64,000 nucleotides of DNA from the NCBI GenBank assembly GCA_964019415.1, contig OZ025890.1, forward strand, positions 4,940,951-5,004,950, read 5' to 3'. The DNA comes from Ianthella basta (Eukaryota; Porifera; Demospongiae; Verongiida; Ianthellidae). The translations under genes and the position numbers were made by a program. Shown here piece by piece: positions 1 to 11,829 of the stretch; the stretch's first letter is position 1, and every line of letters starts with the position of its first letter. Below the pieces are notes generated by a model. The model saw nothing but the letters and a program-made list of their open reading frames with translations, was not told the DNA's origin and did not search any database.

Positions 1-529
1 TTGCGGGGGCACAGGGTATTGTCTCTTGCACCTGACCAGATAATCCGTAACGTTGGACACATTGCTGCTTTCTCTGCGAAACTGCCCCAAAGCACAGTTA
101 ATTGAGATAATCGGCAACATTTTGTCCGTATCGCTCCACCACGGCAGTGTAGTTCAAGGATGCTTGGTTGCAGACTGTTACTGCCCGGAAGCTCTGCTCC
201 GCCAACCTTTCAAAGCTTATTGTGGTGGCGGTAGGGGCGCTGATAAGAAACTGGATTTGCACGCTGATATTGTACAGGCACCCTGCAGTCGCAGCCAGGA
301 ATAGAACCAACCAGAACAATCTCCTGCACTTCGACTTGCCTTTGAAGATGCGGCTGATTCCGTGGGTCGATGTAGTGTCGACAAATTTGTCGAAATGCGT
401 TAGGTCCCGTCGCGTGAGGTTTCCCCAGCATGCATGCGCAGGGCTGCAGCTCTGTGGCTTCTGCGGCTCTCTACGGCCGTCTTCTATCTCCATAGCGCCT
501 GGGTTAGTGGCATAGTCCTTCTCCATCAT
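1..529 (-). pseudogene. DEG/ENaC channel copy 1, partial, frameshifted
   Basis: This is the N-terminal part of a second degenerin/epithelial sodium channel, cut by the left window edge. It starts at the ATG pair at 529/526 and aligns closely with the complete neighbour at 703-2343. It has the same NLTRRDL segment, the intracellular THG gating motif, TM1 (LFWLVLFLAATAGCLYNI) and the post-TM1 VCNQASLN motif. At about 97-101 one extra base gives an in-frame TAA just after the VADYLN residues. Shifting by one base restores paralog-like sequence (an NCAL cysteine region and further residues) to the window edge. This is either a young pseudogene, an allele, or a sequencing error. Only 173 bp separate it from the stop of copy 2, so it is a tandem duplicate. 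Homology is well supported; whether it is functional is unknown. Confidence 0.8.
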
Positions 530-702
530 TTCGACATCGATGTCGTTCCGAATTCTGTGCACGTGACCACCGGCCACCAATGGAGCAAGCACAGACTTCA
601 ATTTAATACACAAACAACACTGTTACAACAACAATACACCTGTATGCGTGGTGTAAAAATAATTATGTGCCTGTATGCATGGTATTCGTGTTGTGCTTGT
701 GT

Positions 703-2343
703 TCACTCAACAGCATAACCATTAACTGTTATCGACTTCTGCTCAAGCTCTGCAGCTTTCAGGCTCACAGGATTCACTGCCGTTAGTTCCACATTAGCCC
801 GATGTTTCTTTCGAGTAAAAAATAAGTCCTTCTCCTTATTCCTAAGCCTCACTGCCTTGCAGAAGAGCAGTCTGTCTTTCGCCTCATCCAGGAGCCAGGT
901 AAGAAACTCGGTGACAGACAGCACACTCACCCCCAGAAACAGCCCCAGCTGACCACCGATATCAGCTAGGAGTCTAACAGCATCATAAGCTGGCCGCTCA
1001 TCCACATGCAGCTGCACAAGATCTTCAAAATACACTTCCAGCGCCACCAGGTTCTGCTTGTTATTTATATTCAGTTGGTTCATGTACACGGAGGCAGGAA
1101 AGCTGGCATAGGAAATAGTGCTTGTGTATTCCACACTGGTGCACTCTTGTTCACAGTTATCGTCATCTCCTCCTCGTCGGATGTCCAAGAACTCATCAAA
1201 ATAGCAGCCCATTTGACTGAGTGTGCATGCTGAGAGGTTTCTCTGAGCGAACGAACTGCTGGGACATGGTTTAGGGGCTCCTGGGGGAATACAATCACAT
1301 TTTTTGGCCACTCGAGTATACAGATTGTTCAAAACACAAGTTGGAATTGAGTATTCATCATAAAACTCCATTTCAGGTACACTTTGTTCACACCTGGAGA
1401 ATGATTCACGTCTGTATTGCAGACCAGCAAACGCAGTCTGTCCTGGGGGAATTGAGAAACCCAACTGCAGTGGCCTTGGTGGCACCGCTGAACGATGGAG
1501 CTCGATCAATGCACCGGCATAAGGTACAGTTACAGGATAGTCATCCTGGTCTATGTTTACCCACACTGACAGGGCAAATCTCTGGCCGGCTCCAGTGGCC
1601 ATGTGACCCGAGCCTAATTCGCTGTGATCACCTTCACATCTGTGAACAAAATTCTGGTTAAAAGTGTAGCAGATCCCATTGTTAGTGGCCACTTTAGTAA
1701 AATTCCTGTAGCTGCACTCACCCATGCTAGCATTAGCATTACCCCTATATGAGCAGCTCACAATAAACCTGTCAGCTTGAAACGCAGTACTATTCAAAAT
1801 GTCAATGATAGGTTCCTGCAATTCTGCAGAAGTGATTCCAGACCTCTCACTACAGTACGTCTCGATGTGTTCCCGAACGGTGGATGCATTAGACAAGGCA
1901 GTGCCGGAGTAGAACACGTCTACAGCGCACGAAAAGAAGGAAGCCACGCTCGCATTGTACCTCTCCTCCAAAGCAGTTTGGTTCAGGGGCGACTGGTTGC
2001 AGATGGTAACGGCTGGAAACGGCAAACTGTCTCTCCTGTCAAATTTGACCTCCGTGGTAGTCGGATTGCTAGCGAGAAACTGAATCTGAACACTGATGTT
2101 GTACAGGCACCCTATGGTCGCTCCCAGGAACAGTAGCATCCAAAAGAGTCGCCTCATCTTGGACTTGCCATTGAACATGCGGCGCACTCCGTGAGTAGCT
2201 GTCGTGTTCACAAACTTCCTAAAGTGCTTCAGATCTCTCCTAGTGAGGTTGCCCCAGAACTCCGCGGGACATCCTACCTTCTCCTTTGCCATGTCCTCAG
2301 CGTCGTCTTCTGCAGACGCAGTGGTGGCCACCTCCTTCTCCAT
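703..2343 (-). CDS. DEG/ENaC (ASIC/FaNaC-like) cation channel subunit, intronless
   Basis: This is a complete single-exon gene of 546 residues, normal for the family. In order it has: a cytosolic N terminus with the His-Gly gating motif (THGVRRM, about residues 50-56); TM1 at about 64-84; the post-TM1 FPAVTICNQSPLN motif (109-121); a large cysteine-rich, N-glycosylation-rich extracellular domain; and TM2 at about 460-488, containing the GVS selectivity-filter triplet (471-473) and the following LSVTEF. The family forms trimeric, amiloride-sensitive sodium channels gated by acid, peptides or force; the ligand here cannot be told from sequence. The lack of introns contrasts with most neighbours and may reflect an old retrocopy. 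Its start is 110 bp from SNRPD3 on the opposite strand. A frameshifted tandem copy lies immediately downstream. Confidence 0.93.
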   Translation of the reverse strand: MEKEVATTASAEDDAEDMAKEKVGCPAEFWGNLTRRDLKHFRKFVNTTATHGVRRMFNGKSKMRRLFWMLLFLGATIGCLYNISVQIQFLASNPTTTEVKFDRRDSLPFPAVTICNQSPLNQTALEERYNASVASFFSCAVDVFYSGTALSNASTVREHIETYCSERSGITSAELQEPIIDILNSTAFQADRFIVSCSYRGNANASMGECSYRNFTKVATNNGICYTFNQNFVHRCEGDHSELGSGHMATGAGQRFALSVWVNIDQDDYPVTVPYAGALIELHRSAVPPRPLQLGFSIPPGQTAFAGLQYRRESFSRCEQSVPEMEFYDEYSIPTCVLNNLYTRVAKKCDCIPPGAPKPCPSSSFAQRNLSACTLSQMGCYFDEFLDIRRGGDDDNCEQECTSVEYTSTISYASFPASVYMNQLNINNKQNLVALEVYFEDLVQLHVDERPAYDAVRLLADIGGQLGLFLGVSVLSVTEFLTWLLDEAKDRLLFCKAVRLRNKEKDLFFTRKKHRANVELTAVNPVSLKAAELEQKSITVNGYAVE

Positions 2344-2453
2344 CGTCGCGGCTTTGCTTTGCCAGGCTTCAATATACGGAGCCCCGTATAACTACTCCGC
2401 ATGTGACGTGCAGAAAACGTGGTGGATTCGTTTGAACTGGAGCTAAAGAAGTC
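2344..2453. promoter_or_regulatory. Bidirectional promoter, DEG/ENaC copy 2 / SNRPD3
   Basis: These 110 bp separate the two divergent start codons and must hold both 5' UTRs and core promoters. No TATA box is visible. The call is inferred from geometry. Confidence 0.6.
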
Positions 2454-3244
2454 ATGTCCATAGGCGTACCGATCAAGCTTTTGCACGAGGCAGAAGGCCA
2501 CATAGTCACCCTAGAAACCACCACGGGCGAGGTGTATCGAGGCAAGTTGCTAGAAGCGGAAGATAACATGAACGTACAATTGCAAAACATCACCATGACT
2601 TCCAGGGACGGCCGAGTCACACAGTTAGAGCAAGTATTCATCCGTGGTAGCATGATTAGGTTCCTCATTGTTCCAGACATGCTGAAGAACGCGCCAATGT
2701 TCAAACCACGAACTGGCGCAAAGGGTGTTTCCTCGGGAGCAGGGAGGGGAGCGATCCAGAGAGGTGAGCAAGACTCATTTCAGCTAGTGCACTGTGTTAG
2801 CAAGGATTAGTGCCACACTACGTGGTTGGGTATAGTTGCGCGTGCGTACAATAATGCAAGAGAGCTCCAACACATTGGAGGCCATTTTGATGAGCTTACG
2901 GCCATTTTATTTCAGCCCATTTCAGATTCCGTAAATAGGAACATGCTCGGTACACGAAGACGGTACATATGTCGTATGAACAAGCATTTTCTGTTGTTGA
3001 TCGCTGAATGAAAATGCCCTTTCAGTTGCTCACTGTTACGTGACTTCTTGATATGCACCGAGTCATGATAAGTAGCAAATTAGCACAGCTTGATCGGTCA
3101 GCTAGGGTTTATGATACTGTTTGACATTGAAACTGTCTATCTCTCTGTGTATGTCTTATCACTTCTTCAGCTAGAGGCAGAGCGAGAGGGGGAGGAGGGT
3201 TCCGGGGAGGAAGAGGGGGCTTCCCCCCCTTTAGGAGACGCTGA
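2454..3244 (+). CDS. SNRPD3: Small nuclear ribonucleoprotein Sm D3
   Basis: This is a core Sm-ring protein of spliceosomal snRNPs. There are two exons: 2454-2763 and 3171-3244 (donor GAG|GTGAGC, acceptor TTCAG|CT). The joined protein has 127 residues, against 126 in human. Exon 1 encodes nearly the whole Sm fold, with Sm1 ([20 protein letters not shown]) and Sm2 ([16 protein letters not shown]), almost identical to vertebrate SmD3. Exon 2 encodes only the Arg/Gly-rich tail ending FRRR, the region normally symmetrically dimethylated by PRMT5 for SMN-dependent assembly. If the intron is retained, the protein would end in an unrelated tail lacking the RG repeats. It is divergent from the DEG/ENaC gene and convergent with the deacetylase. 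Confidence 0.97.
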
Positions 3245-4343
3245 GCAATGCCCTTTGCTTGCACTGACCTGCTCTGTGACACTTTTTCTTTCTAGGTCTT
3301 CTCTTCTGTGCTTACTTGTTTCTTAAATCAGTTTAGCCTTCGGTTCATGGTTGTGTATGCTTTGTTCTTTCAGTTGTATTAAATTCTTCAGTTTTTTGAA
3401 AGATTACTCACAAACACACTGTGGACATCTCACTACACGGATAATTAACCTTTAATTAGTTATCTCTTTAATTCATATAATACTGCACTCGATGAATTGA
3501 ATATAGCTTTAGTATACATACAAGTGCAAGTGCATGTGTACAGTATACAGTAACATATACATAGAGTATGGTGGGAAAAGGCATGAAGCAAGAAGTTCAC
3601 AATAGTAATGTTTAGAAGGGTACCCCAAGCTGAAGTGTTTGTAAGTTGTTTGTCTTTAAATGACCTTGAAGGTATATAGACAAGTACATCATGAGCAAAG
3701 ACATAGATATCAACAAGTGATAGCAAAGTGTGACCAGTAGATACCGTGGCCAAATGTCCTGCAGTCAGTAGCTGATTGCATGATTCTGCGTGCCATGTCT
3801 TTGCTCGTAATCTACTCGTCTATGTTGAGCAACATGGCAATGGGCCTCTACGATATCCTTGAAGTTCTACTATGAAATCTATAATTTTAATATAGGAAGC
3901 TCAGTCTGAAGTGGATCAGAAACTGTAGCAGCTTCCCTTGTCGGTCGCTGTGGAGAGGTATGTGTACAGTTGCAAGTGATTCCCAGCTGTGGCTTTTATA
4001 TCTTCAATTTAAGCAGGCAGCTGAAATTGTTGGTAATTTATTTTGTCGCACTAGCAGTTTTTAGAATAGTCTGCAATATTTCCAACTGCCAGTTATAAAT
4101 TATTTACATAATACCATTATAACATAGGCTTGCCCATCCGCCAATGCGAAAATTTGAGCAATGCATCAAAATATATAGTCAGGCATCACAGTGACACATG
4201 ACTACAAATTATAGATGATTTCCAACAAAAGTATTTGACCACACAGTAAAAAGAAATAAAATACAAAATTAATGCTTTGTACACAGTGCTACAAACAATG
4301 TGGTAGACGCAAATGTGCTGCACATGCAGTTCTGTATCTTCAT
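3245..4343. other. Convergent intergenic region, SNRPD3 / deacetylase
   Basis: These 1.1 kb hold the two 3' UTRs. The sequence is AT-rich, with ATTAAA/AATAAA-like words but no supported coding region or RNA gene. A 97-codon minus-strand reading frame at 3460-3753 has low complexity and no recognisable motif. Confidence 0.6.
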
Positions 4344-5321
4344 TCAAGTGACTCTAAGCCTCTCCCAGATCCTGCTGGCAGCTCGGTGTACTATGGTGTG
4401 CCTCCTTGCTAGATCCTCCACATCAGCGGAATACCCTCCCCCCACCACACATGCACAGGGAATGCCGCGACGCAGAGTAACTGTTTTGATCACATACAAG
4501 TCCCTCTCCATTAAGCAGTGGTCTGTGAGGCTCAACCTCCCTAGGATGTCAGCCTTGTGAACGTCCACCCCAGCATCATACATCACTAGGTCTGGGCGAA
4601 ATGTATCCAGTACTGAAGGGAGGTGCTCACTGAGTCTCTTCATATACTCCTTTCCCTGCAATCCCTTATCCACAGAGATGTCAAGGTCACTTGTACACTT
4701 TTGCAGGGGAAAATTCTGCTCGCAATGCATTGAGAATGTGAACACATTCCTGTTGCTTCCAAATATGTGAGCAGTCCCATCACCCTGATGGACGTCAAGG
4801 TCCACTATGAGTACTTTCTTAACCAGTCCCTCTTCCAAGAACAATTTTGCAGCGACAGCTAGGTCGTTGACGACACAAAAGCCTGAGCCATAGCTGGGGA
4901 AGGCATGGTGCGTGCCGCCAGCTGTACTGGCAGCCAACCCGTGATCTAGAGCCAGTCTTCCCGCCAAAATTGTCCCACCTGTTTCGCAAAGACATCTGGA
5001 GATGATCTCCTTCGTCTGGGGAAGTCCCATCTTACGCACTTCCTGTACTGATAAAGTCAAGTCTCTTAGCTTTCGCAAGTACTCTTCTTCGTGCACAAGA
5101 GCGAGCGTGGACCAGTCGGGGGGTACCGGAAGAAACACTTGCTGCACAGCATCTTGAACTAATCCGTCAGAGACTAGAGTTTTAAAGATGTGACGAAATT
5201 TCTGCATGGGGAATCGATGCCCATGAGGTAGCGGAGCCACGTAACCTTCATGATGAACAATAGGAAGAAACGCTCGCAAGTTCCATCGACGAGAAGCACA
5301 TACGAAAGAAAGCAACTTCAT
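4344..5321 (-). CDS. Class IV-type histone deacetylase family amidohydrolase (HDAC11/bacterial-like)
   Basis: A single exon encodes 325 residues, a complete arginase/deacetylase fold. Visible catalytic features are the tandem histidines in TAGGTHHAF (138-139), zinc ligands D176 and H178 in DLDVHQGDGT, the third zinc ligand D253 in DAGVD, and the transition-state tyrosine Y297 in GGGYS. The GHRFPMQKFR stretch near residue 35 is typical of the bacterial and class IV-like subgroup rather than of HDAC1-3 or HDAC4-10. The first 20 residues (Arg, Trp, hydrophobic; no acidic residue) could be a mitochondrial presequence, but this is inference. The substrate is unknown; relatives act on acetylated lysines, fatty-acyl lysines or polyamines. 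A four-codon upstream ORF overlaps the start codon (see 5318-5332). Confidence 0.92.
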   Translation of the reverse strand: MKLLSFVCASRRWNLRAFLPIVHHEGYVAPLPHGHRFPMQKFRHIFKTLVSDGLVQDAVQQVFLPVPPDWSTLALVHEEEYLRKLRDLTLSVQEVRKMGLPQTKEIISRCLCETGGTILAGRLALDHGLAASTAGGTHHAFPSYGSGFCVVNDLAVAAKLFLEEGLVKKVLIVDLDVHQGDGTAHIFGSNRNVFTFSMHCEQNFPLQKCTSDLDISVDKGLQGKEYMKRLSEHLPSVLDTFRPDLVMYDAGVDVHKADILGRLSLTDHCLMERDLYVIKTVTLRRGIPCACVVGGGYSADVEDLARRHTIVHRAASRIWERLRVT

Positions 5322-5332
5322 AGCGCAGCCAT
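5318..5332 (-). promoter_or_regulatory. Minimal upstream ORF overlapping the deacetylase start
   Basis: On the minus strand, AAGATGGCTGCGCTATGAAG contains an ATG at 5332 in strong context (A at -3, G at +4). It encodes Met-Ala-Ala-Leu and stops at a TGA that overlaps the deacetylase ATG as ATGA. If included in the mRNA it would force termination-reinitiation or leaky scanning. Whether transcription begins upstream of it is unknown. Confidence 0.5.
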
Positions 5333-5599
5333 CTTATCACTGTTGCGCAATGCTTTGTAACGACAAACTGACTTAATAATTAATAGTGTATTGTAACTGA
5401 TGAAGACTTCCGTGGTCAAAATGTTTTATACTCAATTTATCTCTGCTACGTGATTGCTCAAGAATTTGCCCAGTCCTATCTACGATGCAGCAATGAGCCT
5501 CTACCAAATTAAATTACTAATAATTAATCCCTATCATCTCTCCACTGGACTACAGTATTATAGCCCAAAACGTATAGTGATTTTCCAAACAGCTGCAGT

Positions 5600-8445
<2,846 letters not shown>

Positions 8446-8541
8446 TTTGGAGTGAGCACGTGTGCGTAATTAATTAGTGTTTGATTATGACCATAACTCG
8501 TAGATTCTGCATAGACATAATATTATCTCTGTTAAAAATGG

Positions 8542-10310
8542 TCAGTGAAATTTACTAGTTAATTTTCTCATTATAGAAATTGTTCCTGATCTGTAACTTG
8601 ATCCAAAGTGGTTCCTGTGGAGTCATGAAAAAACCAAGACAGTTTAGTTAATTTGAACAACAGACATCAAATTTTATGACATAAAGTGGAGTTAGTAGTT
8701 AATCATTTGTCTGCAGTATCACGTACCAGTGATTTAAATTATGAAACAGTAGGTAGAGTTGGTGCCGATCACTGAAGCCGACTTTTTGGGGGATGAGTTT
8801 GTGATAGGCGCCATAGAATGCTTGAGAGAACCCTCCAAACATGCCAGCAATAGCCAAATCAAACTCATCATCACCATAGAAAGATGAAGGGTCAAAAGCA
8901 ACTGAAGAGACAGAGCAAGGCACATAGGCTTAGTAGGGATGGCTAGGCGCCCAGCACCTTGACACAGTCAGAAGGTGCTATCTGTGTATGCGCTGTGTGG
9001 TAGTCTAGCTAGTGAGTTGGAATAGTGCATTGCATGGGACATGCCAGTGCTAGGTGAGCTGGTCACACATCTGTGTCTGTACAACAAAGATCTTGTCTAG
9101 TATGCATCGTATGAGTCAGTGGTCAGTAATTGACACACCTGGGCCATGGTCAGACTCCCCCACATTCCCACTCCACAGGTCGCCATGCAGAAGAGAAGGA
9201 GAGACAGTGATGCCCTCAAACAACTGGGGTATCACTCGCACAAGCTGTCCCCACAGCTCATTCAGCTGCCTGTCTCCATCCTAACAAACATGGCAGGAGA
9301 AGGAACAGTGAGGTTGTCAGAATGTAATGGTACCACACAACAGCTGACCATCACACACCTTACGTAAGACCATATCAACCTGATCCTGGAGTTTATTTCT
9401 GGAATAAAATTCCTACACAAAATGGACAAAATAGCAATTGCCCTTTCACTGCTCATCATAAAACCAACGCATCAACAAGGTGTACAACAGTACACTGAGT
9501 AGGCATCCTTGTCCTTGTGGTCGGGTATGTCTCTAAGCCATCACACTGACCACCCAGTCTTTGCTCCACTCATTGTTCTGAGGTATCTGACCACAGCAGG
9601 TGGTGGTGTGGAAACCAAATTGGTCAACAAACTCCAAGCCTCCTTCCCCCTTCCTCTCACTGGAACCAACTTTGGAGTCGTCGCTCTTTAGCAGTTGATT
9701 ATGCAAATGAAGCCTGCACATAGCAGACAGAGATTGGTAGATGTATATAATAAGTGAGATGCACATAGAATACAGTCATACATACAATGTGCAGCATGCC
9801 CTTTAATATGCATGTACAGTGCATATTCATGTATTAATGAATGCAATTGTGTACTTGGCCAGATCTTGACCAAGTTGAGCTTGATGCTTCCTGAGTGCCC
9901 CAAAATGGAGATACTCCACCACCAGTACGCCACCATGGCCTGAGGGGTGTGGTAAGACACGATGTGGGCGTGGCACTCTCAAGGTACAAGTGCGATCGAT
10001 TGCTAGCAAACTCTCGAACTCTCCTTCCATCATTTGCATGGCCTGTAGTATAGGGGGGAGCCAATTGAACACACACATGATCTGTGCATGCGCAATGTCA
10101 GGTAGACGCACACTGTCCTCGAACACTGCTTACCTCTGAGTCGTCATTCTGTTTTACAAACATTTCACCGACATCAGTGCTATATGCTCTTGCGTCACTG
10201 ATACAACCGCCTCCACAGGCCCCCAGAGAGCGAATAGTCTTCAAATTTAGACTCGCCTTGAGGTAGTCCTCCATTTTCTTTATCCATCCGTAGCTTTGAT
10301 TGGTCGCCAT
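8542..10310 (-). CDS. FN3K: Fructosamine-3-kinase / ketosamine-3-kinase
   Basis: This is a protein-deglycation kinase that phosphorylates fructosamine or ribulosamine adducts on lysines, making them unstable. Seven minus-strand exons: 10310-10134, 10042-9855, 9713-9551, 9412-9359, 9280-9139, 8901-8727 and 8614-8542. All phases close, giving 323 residues (human FN3KRP 309). The P-loop is GACGGGCIS, keeping the family's redox-sensitive cysteine (C36) plus an extra C32. The catalytic HGDLWSGN has D228 and the metal-binding FDPSSFYGD has D245; the tail has AIAGMFGGF and LNHW. It could be FN3K or FN3KRP; invertebrates often have a single gene closer to FN3KRP. It is divergent from CENPJ over 114 bp and runs head-to-tail into BLMH. 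Confidence 0.95.
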
Positions 10311-10424
10311 TCGGAGGTGGGCGGGGTCTCCTTGGCGCCAATTTTCGTCCCAAGCTATAACCTTTGCATTTGTACGAATTCCAACGCAGGACGCACTTTG
10401 CCTGAGAGAGAACTTCAAACTGTC
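10311..10424. promoter_or_regulatory. Bidirectional promoter, FN3K / CENPJ
   Basis: 114 bp between divergent start codons. It holds a GC-box-like GGTGGGCGGGG at about 10316 and a palindromic E2F-like TTGGCGCCAA at 10332-10341. An E2F site would suit the cell-cycle gene CENPJ, but that is inference. Confidence 0.6.
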
Positions 10425-11771
10425 ATGGAAGTAGCTCAGTTGTCGTCTGACGTTGCTTCACTTCTAGCTGACGCCAGGAGCGGAAAGGGGCTCACTCTAA
10501 ATCAGCTACAAGCTTTGCAACAGATCCACCAGCTAAAAGCGTGGCAACAAAGAGAGACGGAAGAAAGACGGGAGAAGGCGGCCAACCTGCAGCTTGACGT
10601 CGAGCCCTTTCCGCCCCAGCGTAACCTGCTCGTGACGGGTATCTCTAGGCAGAAAGAGAACACGACCCGTGCAGAATGGAGTCCTTTGAAAGAAATTTCA
10701 AACAGTTCAAGAGGGTACATACTCCCTCAACCCCTGGAGGAGGTGCATTCAGTCGCCCAACTTGGAACAGATGGCATTAAAGGCACAGAGCAGGCCCTCT
10801 TCCCTTACTCCCATTCTCAAAACACTGCAGCACCACATCTCATCACAATTCACAACGCACACCACTCCGATGACTTCTCAAATGCTGGTGCACCAGGAGG
10901 AGAGTTGAATTCAGTGTACAGTGACTCGTGTGAATCAGTTATCAGTGCATGCTCAGTCAATGAGCCATTACATGCAGCTCCTGCGGGTGAGGTGTCATTG
11001 GAGGCCGTGGGCAGGCTGGACGGCCCCTTGCTCAAAGGTGATGACCGTCCTATTCATCCTGGAGTCGGTGCAATGTGTGGGTGCGGTACCTTTGAGGAGA
11101 TGGTGGAGAAACAACTACAGAAGCACCAAGCTGAAGTATGTGTGCACATTAAAATGTTCTGTCCCCCTTAAATAGGCCTACCATCTATAAGACACTAGAC
11201 TAATGACTGATTCACTTTGAACTTATTTGTGCTAACGGATCTATATCTATGTTGCAGGGCCCAGCAAGTAGTGCTAGGAACTCTTCAGGGCCAACTGAAC
11301 GAAAACAGCACTCACAGCCCTTCCTCCGGAAAGGCCACGGCTTGGCTAGGTTCTCAGGGGCTTCACCAAGGCATCCCAGTCTGCAGCAGGTTAAGGCTGT
11401 GTCGGTTGAGACTAGTCAAGTTGTGAGTCACCCATCACCACTGGTGCAAGGTTCAGGACCTCCCCTGCCGACAGTTAGAGAGAGCAGACCATCTGCTGTC
11501 TATCAGAGTACCCCACTGCACCACGGTGCTGCCCTTCCTGCTAGGGAGCCCCCTTCTGATGCTCCCATTCAAACTGCCCCCACTGCTCCTGTGTCTGGTA
11601 GCATGGAGAAGACAGGGCGCCGTGTGAGTGGACATACACTGCCCATGTGATGGACATGGGATGTGTGCTATTTCTTATACGTAGTTCCTATCAATGGTAC
11701 GTAGTGCTGAGATTTTCTTGTATGAATAGAATGTAGGACAATACAGTACTCGTATACACTCATCTCACTAT

Positions 11772-11829
<58 letters not shown>

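Noticed and set aside
3460-3753. 97-codon minus-strand ORF between SNRPD3 and the deacetylase
   Set aside because: It is Cys/Thr-rich low complexity (CTCTCMY) from AT-rich sequence, with no domain signal.
11453-11635. Antisense ORFs within CENPJ exons
   Set aside because: They are shadow frames of an exon set whose 12 phases all close and match the CPAP family.
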